The notes: a model not told the origin generated them from the letters alone. A DNA stretch of 43,867 nt from Myroides phaeus (GCF_900099675.1 NZ_FNDQ01000022.1:1-43867); one strand, 5' to 3'. Positions 1 through 8,897 are shown, counted from the stretch's first letter. Made by a program: numbers and translations.

Positions 1-39
1 ATGGTACTGCTAAGCAGTGGGAGAGTATGACGCCGCCTT
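1..39 (+). rRNA. rrf: 5S ribosomal RNA, 3' end (partial)
   Basis: The first bases read as the conserved 3' end of a bacterial 5S rRNA: the ATGGTACTGC block, a short hairpin, GTGGGAGAGTA, and the closing CGCCGCC. The gene starts outside the window. It is followed within ten bases by a strong terminator, as expected for the last gene of an rRNA operon. The exact 3' end is uncertain by a few bases. Confidence 0.85.
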
Positions 40-46
40 TCTTTTG

Positions 47-82
47 AATCCCCAATCTCTATGAGGTTGGGGATTTTTTTTG
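47..82 (+). terminator. rRNA operon terminator
   Basis: AATCCCCAA (47-55) pairs with TTGGGGATT (67-75), with an inner CTC/GAG extension. A run of T follows. This is a factor-independent terminator directly behind the 5S rRNA. Confidence 0.85.
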
Positions 83-217
83 CTCTAAACTGAAGGAGTT
101 TAAATTATATCCTGTATTGTTTGAATAATACTTTAAAGAAAGTATTTTAACACGCTATTATTGGGTGAAAATGCTGTTTTTTATAGTGAATTTCAAAATC
201 AATCGAATTTTTAACTT

Positions 218-225
218 TATATTTG
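218..225 (+). promoter_or_regulatory. Flavobacterial -7 promoter element
   Basis: TATATTTG matches the Bacteroidota/flavobacterial -7 consensus TAnnTTTG, 40 bases before the start codon at 266. No clear TTG -33 element is visible at the expected distance. Confidence 0.5.
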
Positions 226-265
226 TATGTTAAAGTTAACTACACTTTTTAAGGATTAAATTACT

Positions 266-2182
266 ATGAAAAATGCTCTGAAGAGACAGTTGAAAAGGGA
301 TACACCAAGGGGAATTATTTTTACCATTGATTTATTAATTGTAATATTTACTTATTTTGTATCAAGCCTTTTCTTAACTAATTTTTTTGGAAATTTCTCT
401 ATTGATATTATGCTATTGAGAATTCCAGTTGTATTATTTTGTTATATAATTAGTTTTATATTTTTCAAACCTTTTAAAGGTGTAATTAGGCAAACAAGTA
501 TTAAGGATATTGAAACTATATTTTTGTCTTGTTTATTTGCTTCCATATTATTAACAATTACAAGTTCATTACAGCGAAATGGTCTGTTTGGAACTGATTT
601 GGAAGATTTTTTAAGATACTCTTATTCATTTATTTTACTTCATTTATCATTGACGTCAGCAATGATGATTTTAGCAAGGTTATTTTATAGTCAGTTTTAT
701 AGAACTTATATTTTAGATGTTAGAAATCATAAACGAGTAATGATTTATGGTGCAGGTGATTCTGGTATTATTACAGTTGGTGCGTTACAATCTGATACTA
801 AAGTTAGAACTCAAATTGTAGGATTTATTGATGATAATAATGGAAAGGTTGGTAATAGGATAGGAGGGTATAAGGTTTATGCTCCAAATACTATTGATGA
901 GAACTTTGTAACGTCGCATAGAATAGATGAAATTATTATTTCGATTCAGAATATTAATCGTGAACGCTTAAATGCGATTTCTGAGGTTTTAGAAAAGTTA
1001 CCTGTCAAATTAAAAATTATCCCACCAGCTACAGATTGGTTAAATGGTGCTTATACTAATAAGCAAATTAAGGAATTAAAGATCGACGATTTGTTAGGAC
1101 GTAAAGCAATTCGTTTAGATAATCCTGTTGTAGCTAATGAGATTACTGGGAAGGTAGTTGTTATTACAGGGGCTGCTGGATCTATTGGTAGTGAGATTGC
1201 AAGGCAGATTGCACAGTTGAATTTTGATAAGTTGATTCTTATTGATCATGCTGAATCTCCTTTGTATGATGTTCAACAAACTATGGAGTCGAATAAAAGA
1301 GACCACATTACCTATATTGTTGGAAATATCAGAGATGAGCAAAAGATGGATAGTATTTTTGAGATGTATAAACCTGATATGGTTTATCATGCTGCTGCTT
1401 ATAAGCATGTTCCTTTGATGGAGGCTTATCCATATGAAGCTATTCACACCAATATAAAAGGTACAAAGGTTATAGCAGATTTGTCTGTAAAGTATGGAGT
1501 TACAAAGTTTGTAATGGTTTCTACTGATAAGGCTGTTAACCCTACAAATGTTATGGGGGCTACAAAACGTGCCGCCGAATTATATGTAACGTGTTTAAGA
1601 GATAATGGTAAGACAAGTTTTATCGTTACTCGTTTTGGTAACGTTTTAGGATCAAATGGATCTGTTATTCCATTGTTTAAACGACAAATAGAGGCGGGAG
1701 GTCCTTTAACAGTGACACACCCTGATATCACTAGATATTTTATGACGATTCCTGAAGCGTGTCAATTAGTATTAGAGGCATCAGTAATGGGGCAAGGAGG
1801 AGAAATCTTTGTGTTTGATATGGGACAGTCAATGAAGATTTTTGATTTAGCAAAACGTATGATTCGATTAAGTGGGTACAGTTATCCAGATGATATAGAT
1901 ATTAAAATTACAGGTTTACGTCCAGGTGAGAAGATTTTTGAGGAATTGTTAGCAAATAACGAGAACACTGTTAAAACACATCACGATAAGATTATGATTG
2001 CTAAAGTTAGTAATCAGGATTTAGTATTTGTGAAAGGAGCTTTAGAAACATTGTGTACAAATGTAGAGCATGGAGAAGAGCATGTAAATGCTTTGAGTTT
2101 GGTTAAGCAATTAAAATCTATTGTTCCTGAGTTTAAATCACAGAATTCAGAATTTGAAAGTTTAGATAATATTAAGGCTTAG
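266..2182 (+). CDS. Membrane-bound NDP-sugar 4,6-dehydratase (FlaA1/CapD/PglF/WbpM family)
   Basis: Polysaccharide biosynthesis protein of 638 residues, a usual length for the long WbpM/PglF class. About four membrane helices occupy residues 17-140. A first Rossmann-like domain (YGAGDSG, 161-167) follows. The catalytic short-chain dehydrogenase domain starts near 295 with TGAAGSIG (301-308). The catalytic region reads STDKAVNP (419-426) and then M430...K434, so Met stands where ordinary SDR enzymes have Tyr; this Ser-Met-Lys arrangement is known for the WbpM group. The family acts at the inner membrane on UDP-GlcNAc-type sugars, making the 4-keto-6-deoxy intermediate for O-antigen, capsule or glycoprotein glycans. 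It stands alone between the rRNA terminator and metK, so the glycan it serves cannot be read from context. The exact substrate is not determined. Confidence 0.9.
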   Translation: MKNALKRQLKRDTPRGIIFTIDLLIVIFTYFVSSLFLTNFFGNFSIDIMLLRIPVVLFCYIISFIFFKPFKGVIRQTSIKDIETIFLSCLFASILLTITSSLQRNGLFGTDLEDFLRYSYSFILLHLSLTSAMMILARLFYSQFYRTYILDVRNHKRVMIYGAGDSGIITVGALQSDTKVRTQIVGFIDDNNGKVGNRIGGYKVYAPNTIDENFVTSHRIDEIIISIQNINRERLNAISEVLEKLPVKLKIIPPATDWLNGAYTNKQIKELKIDDLLGRKAIRLDNPVVANEITGKVVVITGAAGSIGSEIARQIAQLNFDKLILIDHAESPLYDVQQTMESNKRDHITYIVGNIRDEQKMDSIFEMYKPDMVYHAAAYKHVPLMEAYPYEAIHTNIKGTKVIADLSVKYGVTKFVMVSTDKAVNPTNVMGATKRAAELYVTCLRDNGKTSFIVTRFGNVLGSNGSVIPLFKRQIEAGGPLTVTHPDITRYFMTIPEACQLVLEASVMGQGGEIFVFDMGQSMKIFDLAKRMIRLSGYSYPDDIDIKITGLRPGEKIFEELLANNENTVKTHHDKIMIAKVSNQDLVFVKGALETLCTNVEHGEEHVNALSLVKQLKSIVPEFKSQNSEFESLDNIKA

Positions 2183-2214
2183 CTTATTATTTAAAGTCTT
2201 ATTTATAAGAAGGT

Positions 2215-2256
2215 AAAAGGGATGTAATACATTGTACTACATCCCTTTTGTTATTT
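2215..2256 (+). terminator. Terminator of the sugar dehydratase gene
   Basis: AAAAGGGATGTA (2215-2226) pairs with TACATCCCTTTT (2238-2249) and is followed by a T-rich stretch. It lies 33 bases behind the stop codon. Confidence 0.8.
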
Positions 2257-2277
2257 TATTATATATCAATAAGTATT

Positions 2278-2307
2278 AAAAAAAGAGTTGCATAAAGCAA
2301 CTCTTTT
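2278..2307 (-). terminator. metK terminator
   Basis: AAAAGAGTTGC (2281-2291), five-base loop, GCAACTCTTTT (2297-2307). On the minus strand it ends in a T tract, just after the metK stop. Confidence 0.8.
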
Positions 2308-2315
2308 TTGTGGTA

Positions 2316-3608
2316 TTATAGATTGAATTTATTTTTGATATCTTCAACTCTGTCTAATTTTTCCCAAGTGAATAATTCAACTTCAATTTCTTTAGTTTCT
2401 CCACCAGGTCTTGTGAAAACTTTTTGTACTACTTGTGGTTTACGTCCCATATGTCCGTAAGCAGCAGTTTCACTATAGATAGGGTTTCTTAATTTTAAGT
2501 TTTTTTCAATAAAGTAAGGTCTTAAGTCAAATAGTTCACTTACTTTTTGAGCAATTTCACCATCTGTTAAGTTTACATTACTTGTACCATATGTATTAAT
2601 ATATAATCCAGTCGGTTTAGCAACACCGATTGCGTAAGAAACTTGTACTAAAACTTCATCAGCTACACCAGCAGCAACTAAGTTTTTAGCAATGTGTCTT
2701 GTTGCGTAAGCAGCACTACGGTCAACTTTACTTGGATCTTTTCCAGAGAATGCACCACCACCGTGAGCACCTTTACCACCATATGTATCTACAATGATTT
2801 TTCTACCAGTTAATCCTGTATCTCCGTGAGGACCTCCAATAACGAATACACCAGTTGGATTGATTAAGTGCTCAATTTCTTCAGCATTCTCAAACAAGTA
2901 TTGGTATTGAGGGTATTTAGCTAAAATACGAGGGATTAAGATTTCTTTGATATCTTTTTCAATCTTAGCTTGCATTTCTTTTTCAGCTTGTAATTTAGCT
3001 TCTAAAGTATCGTTTTCAGGTTTGATGAAGTCATCATGTTGCGTTGAAAGTACAATTGTTACAATACGAACTGGATTGTTGTTATCATCATATTCAAGAG
3101 TAATCTGACTTTTAGCATCAGGTCTTAAATAAGTAACTTCTGTATTTTCTCTACGAATAGCTGCAAGCTCTTGTAGTAATTTGTGAGACAAATCTAAGGC
3201 CAATGGCATATAATCTTCTGTCTCTTTCGTAGCGTAACCAAACATCATTCCTTGGTCACCAGCTCCTTGGTCTTCTTTGTTTCCACGATCTACCCCTTGA
3301 TTGATATCAGCAGATTGTTCGTGAATAGCAGATAAGATACCACAAGAATTAGCCTCGAACATATATTCACTTTTCGTGTAACCAATGCGTTTGATTACAT
3401 CACGAGCGATTTGTTGCACGTCTAAATATGTTTTTGATTTTACTTCTCCAGCAAGAACTACTTGACCAGTAGTCACTAATGTTTCACACGCTACTTTCGA
3501 ATCTTCGTCAAAAGCTAAAAAGTTGTCAATTAATGCATCAGAAATTTGATCTGCAATTTTATCTGGATGTCCTTCACTTACAGACTCAGATGTGAAGTAA
3601 TAAGCCAT
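2316..3608 (-). CDS. metK: S-adenosylmethionine synthetase (methionine adenosyltransferase)
   Basis: Makes S-adenosylmethionine from methionine and ATP in the cytoplasm. The family signatures are all present: GHPDK at residues 13-17 (ATP/phosphate binding), [11 protein letters not shown] at 115-125, and the glycine-rich phosphate loop with [15 protein letters not shown] in the C-terminal half. The protein is 430 residues, longer than the about 384 of E. coli. The extra length seems to lie in a charged central insert (roughly residues 190-240), which I believe is usual for Bacteroidota MetK. It is a single-gene unit with its own terminator. A SAM-II type riboswitch and a -7 promoter element lie upstream, so it is very likely repressed by its own product. 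Confidence 0.97.
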   Translation of the reverse strand: MAYYFTSESVSEGHPDKIADQISDALIDNFLAFDEDSKVACETLVTTGQVVLAGEVKSKTYLDVQQIARDVIKRIGYTKSEYMFEANSCGILSAIHEQSADINQGVDRGNKEDQGAGDQGMMFGYATKETEDYMPLALDLSHKLLQELAAIRRENTEVTYLRPDAKSQITLEYDDNNNPVRIVTIVLSTQHDDFIKPENDTLEAKLQAEKEMQAKIEKDIKEILIPRILAKYPQYQYLFENAEEIEHLINPTGVFVIGGPHGDTGLTGRKIIVDTYGGKGAHGGGAFSGKDPSKVDRSAAYATRHIAKNLVAAGVADEVLVQVSYAIGVAKPTGLYINTYGTSNVNLTDGEIAQKVSELFDLRPYFIEKNLKLRNPIYSETAAYGHMGRKPQVVQKVFTRPGGETKEIEVELFTWEKLDRVEDIKNKFNL

Positions 3609-3664
3609 AATGTTTTATTTTTTATGAATTTAAAAATAGAGGAAATGGCTAAAGGGAAAGTATA

Positions 3665-3720
3665 AGATTCTGCTTTAGCATTTTTTACCGAGGTTGCAAT
3701 CAGTACAAATTCTTCCTCCT
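3665..3720 (-). promoter_or_regulatory. SAM-II type riboswitch in the metK leader
   Basis: Read on the minus strand, the leader holds GAGG, then a 21-base loop ending in GATTGCAA, then CCTC, which closes a short P1 helix. GGTAAAAAATGCTAAAGCAG follows. The TTGCAA directly before the 3' P1 strand and the TAAA...GCTAAA segment after it match the SAM-II pseudoknot pattern known upstream of methionine and SAM genes. The loop is longer than in the minimal alphaproteobacterial form. It lies about 60 bases before the metK start. I recognised the pattern by eye and have not run a covariance model. Confidence 0.72.
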
Positions 3721-3734
3721 GTTATTTTGTGTTG

Positions 3735-3762
3735 CAAATGTATTAACTATTTTATAATCAAA
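3735..3762 (-). promoter_or_regulatory. metK promoter (-7 and possible -33)
   Basis: On the minus strand TACATTTG (3742-3735) fits the flavobacterial -7 consensus. TTTG lies 16 bases upstream (3762-3759) as a possible -33. Transcription would begin just before the riboswitch, so the complete aptamer would be transcribed. Confidence 0.55.
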
Positions 3763-3954
3763 GCAAATATTTTTGATATTTATATTTATGTTAACGATTA
3801 CTATATTGTCATAATCGAAAAAATAACAATGTTATATTTAGTTAACCTTGAAAGTAGAATTGAGTTAAAGTTATTAATTGGGTGTTTTATTTGATTAATC
3901 CTTAAAAATACCAATAAAAATTATCAGTATCATATTTAAGGGTGGATTTTTTGC

Positions 3955-3962
3955 TACATTTG
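3955..3962 (+). promoter_or_regulatory. Flavobacterial -7 element of the carbonic anhydrase genes
   Basis: TACATTTG fits TAnnTTTG, 33 bases before the start codon at 3995. The rest of the 3609-3994 gap holds the divergent metK promoter and riboswitch; I see nothing else in it. Confidence 0.5.
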
Positions 3963-3994
3963 CCCACGTATTTATATACTTAAAATCAGAATTC

Positions 3995-4636
3995 ATGAGA
4001 TTACATAACATAGAAGACCAAAAGTCATTGACACCTGAGTTGGCGTTAGATTTTTTGAAAGAAGGAAATAAAAGGTTTGTCGCTAATCTTAAAGCACATA
4101 GTAATTTATTAGAGCAAGTTAACGACACAAAGGGAAATCAGTTTCCTTTTGCTATAATTTTAAGTTGTATTGATAGTCGTACTTCTGCAGAGTTAATATT
4201 TGATCAAGGGCTTGGTGATATTTTTAGTACAAGAATTGCTGGAAACGTATTAAATGACGATATCATTGGATCGATGGAGTTTGCTTGTAAGTTAGCCGGT
4301 TCTAAATTGATAGTTGTTTTAGGACATTCTCATTGTGGCGCAATTACTGGAGCGTGTAATGGAACTAAATTAGGACATTTAACTGATTTGTTAGCTAAAG
4401 TAGAACCTTCAATTACGCATGTAAAAGAAACACATCCAGAGAAAGATATTAAATCTAAAGAGGCTGTTGATTTAGTTGCTTTTCATAATGTAGAGTACAC
4501 AATTGACCATATTTTGAACAAAAGTTCAGTATTGAAAGATATGTATGATGGTGGAGAGATAGGTATTGTAGGCGCTTTTTATAAGGTTGAAACTGGAGAG
4601 GTTGATTTTGTAAAAGAAATGTTTATCAATAAGTAA
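3995..4636 (+). CDS. Beta-carbonic anhydrase, first copy
   Basis: Interconverts CO2 and bicarbonate using zinc. The 213-residue protein shows the beta-class ligands: Cys58-x-Asp60-x-Arg62 in CIDSRTSAE, and His111...Cys114 in GHSHCGAITGA. There is no signal peptide in this reading, so it is expected to be cytoplasmic. It resembles the subgroup of bacterial beta enzymes with a longer N-terminal helix, often found with SulP transporters, but none lies here. The next gene is a second, clearly different beta-carbonic anhydrase ten bases downstream, so the two are probably co-transcribed from the -7 element at 3955. Confidence 0.93.
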   Translation: MRLHNIEDQKSLTPELALDFLKEGNKRFVANLKAHSNLLEQVNDTKGNQFPFAIILSCIDSRTSAELIFDQGLGDIFSTRIAGNVLNDDIIGSMEFACKLAGSKLIVVLGHSHCGAITGACNGTKLGHLTDLLAKVEPSITHVKETHPEKDIKSKEAVDLVAFHNVEYTIDHILNKSSVLKDMYDGGEIGIVGAFYKVETGEVDFVKEMFINK

Positions 4637-4646
4637 TTATATAATT

Positions 4647-5297
4647 TTGAAGCATAACGAGTTTTATAAAAAGATTCTTGATAATAATAAAGCTTGGGTG
4701 GAAGAAAAACTTTCCTCAAATCCCAATTATTTCAAGAGGCTTTGTGAACGTCAAACACCTCCATTATTATGGATTGGATGTTCTGATAGCAGGGTTCCCG
4801 CTAATGAGATAATAGGTGCAGAGCCAGGTGATGTATTTGTGCATAGAAATATTGCAAATATGGTTATTCACTCAGATATGAATATGTTAAGTGTACTCGA
4901 TTATGCCGTCAATATTTTGAAGGTTAAGAACATCATTGTTTGTGGTCACTACGGATGTGGTGGAGTATTAGCAGCAATGAAGAACGAATCTTACGGATTG
5001 TTAGACAACTGGATTCGTCATATAAAAACGGTTTATCGCTTGCATAATGTAGAGTTAGATCAAATCGAAGATGAAACAGTTCGTTTTAATCGTTTTGTAG
5101 AACTAAATGTTCACGAGCAAGTTTATGATCTTGCAAAAACGTCTATTGTACAAGCTGCATGGGCTAGAAAACAAGAGTTAAGTATACACGGTTGGGTTTA
5201 TGGACTTAACTCAGGGTATGTTACTGATTTAGAGGTTAATGTAACTAATAATCAGGACTTAGATGAAGTATATCAACTTCGTTTTAAAAAAATCTAA
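4647..5297 (+). CDS. Beta-carbonic anhydrase, second copy (Can/CynT-like)
   Basis: The 216-residue protein carries Cys45-x-Asp47-x-Arg49 (CSDSRVPAN) and His101...Cys104 (GHYGCGGV), with the conserved GAEPGDVFVHRNIAN between them. This is the classical Can (YadF)/CynT type and supplies bicarbonate to biosynthetic carboxylases. The start is TTG at 4647, ten bases after the preceding stop. No earlier ATG is available in frame, and the N-terminus (FYKKILDNNKAWVEEKL) looks like the natural family start. It is only distantly related to the gene in front, so the pair is not a recent duplication. Its last four bases overlap the convergent gene on the other strand. Confidence 0.93.
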   Translation: MKHNEFYKKILDNNKAWVEEKLSSNPNYFKRLCERQTPPLLWIGCSDSRVPANEIIGAEPGDVFVHRNIANMVIHSDMNMLSVLDYAVNILKVKNIIVCGHYGCGGVLAAMKNESYGLLDNWIRHIKTVYRLHNVELDQIEDETVRFNRFVELNVHEQVYDLAKTSIVQAAWARKQELSIHGWVYGLNSGYVTDLEVNVTNNQDLDEVYQLRFKKI

Positions 5298-6460
5298 TTA
5301 TCGTCTAAATTTTCATTGAAAGATGAAGGCAATAATGAAGGTATAAATTTTAATATTATCGGTAGTAGTATAGTACCTCCGGGTAATAAGAATATAGCAA
5401 GAGAAGGAATGGTTTTAATAATTTCAATCGTTTGTTTTTTGACCATTTTTTTCTCTTCTGTACTCAAATCTCTATGTGTAGAGTCCATTACAAGTTTTGT
5501 AAGCTGTGTGTTTTTTTGAAACTCTTTCACAATTCTATCTTTATTTCTTATTAGTAAAGTTTTGATATAGCTTGATGAGTTTTCTACAACATTGTCAAAT
5601 AAGTTACTTGATTTTAAATAATAGTAGTCATTATTTCTTTTGGCTAAATATTCTAAAAAATAGCTTTTACTTTTTTCTAATTCTTCCTCTTTATCAGTAA
5701 ATGATATATACAATTCTCTAATGTAAGAAGGTATAATTAATTTTTTCGTATCGTTATTCCACGAATTACAAATAACAAAGTCTGATATAAAGTTTACTTC
5801 TAAAGGAGAAGGGTATCTTTGTCTTTCCTCTATAGTAGCCGTATTCATTGTTTTTTGTAAGAAATTAATGAGCTTATTATCTGCATCATTTCTCGCCTCT
5901 TTTTGTTCTTTAAAAAGAGTGATAATAGTAGTAAGGCTTTCTGCCATGTAGCTACTATAAATATTAGGATTAGAATTTTTATTTACAAAAGCTTCAAAAG
6001 CTAAAATATCAATAGAAAGTAAAATCATATTTAAAACAAAATCATTGTTTTTTGATTGTGAAAAGAAATGATCTTTCATTCTAAGGGTAAAAATACTTTC
6101 TAATTGAGTATAAGGGTTTTTATTGCTGAAAAATGAAGTAAAAATATTGTCTTTGTGAGGAATGAGAAGTTGATAAAAGGAAATCAACTTAGCAATGAAA
6201 TCATCATGATTACTTTTAGGGTATTTAATGCAATACACTTTTTCTAATAGTTGTAAATAACACACTTTAGCAAGTTCTTCTTGTGTGTATTTAAAGTTTT
6301 GGAAAGCAGGAGGGAGTTCGTTTATATCTATAGCGCCAAAACTAAATCCTATTGTTCTAATAGATTGACTTACTTGTTCGTAATCGTTGCTTTGGAAGAT
6401 ATTAAAACTGTCGTGTTTTTCGAAGTACTTCTTTATCCAACCAGATATAGATGGGTTCAT
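5294..6460 (-). CDS. LETM1-like (LETM1-related biofilm-associated) protein
   Basis: A 388-residue protein, hydrophilic and helical for most of its length. Near the C-terminus it has a LETM1-like segment: a KK-rich helix followed by IPSLAIFLLPGGTILLPIILK (about 350-372), one membrane hairpin around the LPGG turn. In eukaryotes LETM1 is a mitochondrial inner-membrane protein involved in K+/H+ or Ca2+/H+ exchange and ribosome binding. The bacterial family is annotated only as LETM1-related and its function is not established. It lies 49 bases behind the RimK fusion gene on the same strand and may share its promoter. Its 3' end overlaps the carbonic anhydrase gene by four bases. The family call rests on the C-terminal motif; the N-terminal 330 residues I do not recognise. 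Confidence 0.7.
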   Translation of the reverse strand: MNPSISGWIKKYFEKHDSFNIFQSNDYEQVSQSIRTIGFSFGAIDINELPPAFQNFKYTQEELAKVCYLQLLEKVYCIKYPKSNHDDFIAKLISFYQLLIPHKDNIFTSFFSNKNPYTQLESIFTLRMKDHFFSQSKNNDFVLNMILLSIDILAFEAFVNKNSNPNIYSSYMAESLTTIITLFKEQKEARNDADNKLINFLQKTMNTATIEERQRYPSPLEVNFISDFVICNSWNNDTKKLIIPSYIRELYISFTDKEEELEKSKSYFLEYLAKRNNDYYYLKSSNLFDNVVENSSSYIKTLLIRNKDRIVKEFQKNTQLTKLVMDSTHRDLSTEEKKMVKKQTIEIIKTIPSLAIFLLPGGTILLPIILKFIPSLLPSSFNENLDDN

Positions 6461-6509
6461 ATTATTTAATTTTTAGTCTAAACAGAAAGTGGCAGCAATT
6501 GCCACCACT

Positions 6510-7874
6510 TTACCATTTTACTTGTTTCTCAATCGCTTTAATCATTTCTGATGCAATATCTTTATTTGTAGCTCCTTCAATTCCTTCTAAACCAGGAGAT
6601 GAGTTAACTTCTAATAAAAGAGGTCCTTTTGCCGATCGGATAATGTCTACACCAGCTACTTTTAAGTTCATCGCTTTAGCAGCTTTAATAGCTATTTTTT
6701 TCTCTTCAGGAGTTACTTTAATAACAGATGCAGTACCACCTAAGTGTATATTCGCTCTAAATTCACCAGGAACAGCTTCACGCTGAATTGCAGCAACAAC
6801 TTTACCATCGATTACAAAACATCTGATATCTTTTCCATTTGCTTCTTTGATAAACTCTTGAACAAGAATATTAGCATTTAAGCTTTTAAAAGCATTAATC
6901 ACACTTTCTGCTGCTTTTTTAGTTTCTGCTAGTACTACTCCTTTTCCTTGAGTACCTTCTAATAACTTAACAATAAGTGGACTACCCCCAACCATTTTAA
7001 TTAAGTCGTTAGTATCCAATGGTGAGTTAGCAAATCCCGTAGTAGGAATATCAATTCCGTTGTTTAATAATAATTGAAGCGAGAATAACTTATCACGTGA
7101 TTGTGCAATTGCAGCAGCATTGTTTAAACTATATACTTTTAACGATTCAAAATGTCTCGTAAGTGCACAACCATAGTAAGTCATACTCGGTCTAATACGT
7201 GGAATTACTGCATCAAAATCATTTAAAATACGTCCACCTCTATAATGAATTTCGGGTTGATTAGCATCTAATTTCATATAGCAATACTTTAGATTTAAGA
7301 AGTGCATTTCGTGTCCTCTTAATTCCCCTGCTTCTATAATTCGTTTATTGCTATATAGTTCAGGGTTACTTGCTAATAAACCGATACGCAAACCTTTTTT
7401 CTCTGTTTTAGGTTTCGTATAATATTCTTCTAATTTTTCAGTAGTAGGTTGCCCTAATAAGAAGTGTTGTTCTGGATCTACAAGTACACGACCCCCCATT
7501 GCTTCACGTCCTAATAGCATACGATATCCCATTGAATCTCTATTCGTAAGAGTCAATTCAATTTCCCAAGAGTTATCAACAATAGAGATTTCTGTCTTAA
7601 TTACAAAGCGAGATTCTCTTGTACCACTTGAACTCTTGACAATTCTTTTGTCTATAACCTTAGCTTCACAGTGAATGATAGTTTTACCATTATGCTGAAG
7701 AGGATTAACATCAAACTTAACCCACTTTTCTCCATCTTTTTCAAAAGGTGTAATATTTACAGCGTGTAAAGCTGATGTTTTAGCACCTGAATCCACTCTT
7801 GCTTTAATAGCGGGGATATTTAAGGTAGAAAAAGAACACCATTCTTCACTACCAACAATAACTTTGTCTAACAT
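6510..7874 (-). CDS. rimK: Fusion of ATP-dependent zinc-protease-like domain and RimK ATP-grasp ligase
   Basis: Two domains in 454 residues. Residues 1 to about 145 match the family called putative ATP-dependent zinc protease (retropepsin-like fold), with [11 protein letters not shown] at 28-38 giving the Asp-Ser-Gly aspartic-protease-like triad. Residues about 165-454 are a RimK-type ATP-grasp ligase, with [11 protein letters not shown] as the ATP lid and [14 protein letters not shown] as the metal-binding end. RimK of E. coli adds glutamates to the C-terminus of ribosomal protein S6; other members make other amide bonds to amino acids. The fused form would allow opposite activities, ligation and cleavage, in one chain, but this is inference. 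The start at 7874 is followed by [12 protein letters not shown], typical for the N domain. A -7 element lies 18 bases upstream. Confidence 0.9.
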   Translation of the reverse strand: MLDKVIVGSEEWCSFSTLNIPAIKARVDSGAKTSALHAVNITPFEKDGEKWVKFDVNPLQHNGKTIIHCEAKVIDKRIVKSSSGTRESRFVIKTEISIVDNSWEIELTLTNRDSMGYRMLLGREAMGGRVLVDPEQHFLLGQPTTEKLEEYYTKPKTEKKGLRIGLLASNPELYSNKRIIEAGELRGHEMHFLNLKYCYMKLDANQPEIHYRGGRILNDFDAVIPRIRPSMTYYGCALTRHFESLKVYSLNNAAAIAQSRDKLFSLQLLLNNGIDIPTTGFANSPLDTNDLIKMVGGSPLIVKLLEGTQGKGVVLAETKKAAESVINAFKSLNANILVQEFIKEANGKDIRCFVIDGKVVAAIQREAVPGEFRANIHLGGTASVIKVTPEEKKIAIKAAKAMNLKVAGVDIIRSAKGPLLLEVNSSPGLEGIEGATNKDIASEMIKAIEKQVKW

Positions 7875-7891
7875 ATATAATAATTCTAATG

Positions 7892-7899
7892 CGAATGTA
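7892..7899 (-). promoter_or_regulatory. -7 element of the RimK fusion gene
   Basis: On the minus strand TACATTCG fits the looser flavobacterial consensus TAnnTTnG, 18 bases before the start codon. This would leave a very short leader. Confidence 0.4.
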
Positions 7900-8013
7900 G
7901 TATTTTAAATATAATGCTTTTATATGTGAATGAAAAAAATAGCAAATAATTATTTTTAATTAAGAACGGTTTATGTATTATATTTACAACTTTATTATAA
8001 ATAGGATTCAAGT

Positions 8014-8772
8014 ATGGCAATTAGTGGATTGGTAATTACTTTTAATGAAGAGAAAAATATCGGAAAATGCGTAAAGGAATTGTTTCAGGTATGTGATGAA
8101 GTAATTGTAATTGATTCAAATAGTTCGGATCGTACTGTTGAAATTGCAAAAGAAAATGGTGCAAAAGTATTTTTACAAGCATATTTAGGAGATGGTCCTC
8201 AGAGAGTTTATGGTTTGCAGTTTTGTAAAAATGACTGGATCATGAACTTAGATGCTGATGAGTATTTAGATAAAGACGCAATATCTTTTGTGTTAGAAGG
8301 GAAGTATTTGTCTCAGAAATATGATAGTTACAGTTTTAGAGTTAAAAATTATTTAGGAAATAAGTTGATTGATTTTTCTGGATGGTATCCAGACTCAAAA
8401 GTTCGTTTCTTTAATAAGCAGACAGCTATACCTTCAAATGATATGGTTCATCAGAAAATTTTGACTACGAATGAAGTCAAAGTTAATGTGCATATTTTAC
8501 ACTATGGATGGAGCTCTTATGAACAAATTATAGCAAAAAAGAATCAGTATTCAACTTGGCATGCTCAACAGCTTTTTGACAAGGGAAAACGCATCAATGG
8601 AGGGAAACCAATTTTGAATGGTTTGGTTGCATTTATAAGATGTTACTTTTTTAAGAAGGGATTTTTAAATGGGATCGATGGATTGACTATTGCTATGATT
8701 CAAGCTTTTTTTTCATATATGAAGTATGTGAAGTTAATTCATTTACAACGTGCAAATAAGAGGAGTAAATAG
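8014..8772 (+). CDS. Family 2 glycosyltransferase (WaaE/KdtX-like)
   Basis: A 252-residue GT-A enzyme. The N-terminus SGLVITFNEEKNIGKCVKE binds the nucleotide, DEVIVIDSNSSDRTVEIA is the family 2 signature, and NLDADEYLD (about 76-84) holds the metal-binding Asp-x-Asp. FSGWYPDSKVRFFNK follows, as in the LPS-core beta-1,4-glucosyltransferase group (WaaE/KdtX). It probably adds a hexose to lipopolysaccharide core or another cell-surface glycan at the cytoplasmic face of the inner membrane. It stands alone with its own terminator. TATATTTA (7979-7986), one base off the -7 consensus, lies 28 bases upstream. The acceptor cannot be deduced here. Confidence 0.88.
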   Translation: MAISGLVITFNEEKNIGKCVKELFQVCDEVIVIDSNSSDRTVEIAKENGAKVFLQAYLGDGPQRVYGLQFCKNDWIMNLDADEYLDKDAISFVLEGKYLSQKYDSYSFRVKNYLGNKLIDFSGWYPDSKVRFFNKQTAIPSNDMVHQKILTTNEVKVNVHILHYGWSSYEQIIAKKNQYSTWHAQQLFDKGKRINGGKPILNGLVAFIRCYFFKKGFLNGIDGLTIAMIQAFFSYMKYVKLIHLQRANKRSK

Positions 8773-8788
8773 TTAGACATTTTATATA

Positions 8789-8824
8789 AAAAAGGAGGTA
8801 CAGCACTGTATCTCCTTTTTTTAT
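8789..8824 (+). terminator. Terminator of the glycosyltransferase gene
   Basis: AAAGGAG-G-TACAG pairs with CTGTA-T-CTCCTTT around a two-base loop (about 8790-8819), followed by T residues. It is usable in both directions. Confidence 0.75.
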
Positions 8825-8897
8825 GATGTTTAAAATTCACAATCAAAAGTGTTGAATTTAAATTGATAGTATGAAGTCTATTATACTAGTTGTATAC

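Noticed and set aside
1115..1731. Two minus-strand frames inside the sugar dehydratase gene.
   Set aside because: Antisense shadows of a well-supported gene; no start context or domain.
3694..3894. A 66-codon plus-strand frame in the metK/carbonic anhydrase gap.
   Set aside because: It runs antisense to the riboswitch and through the metK promoter, has a composition like random A+T-rich DNA (Ile/Tyr/Asn), and has no recognisable domain.
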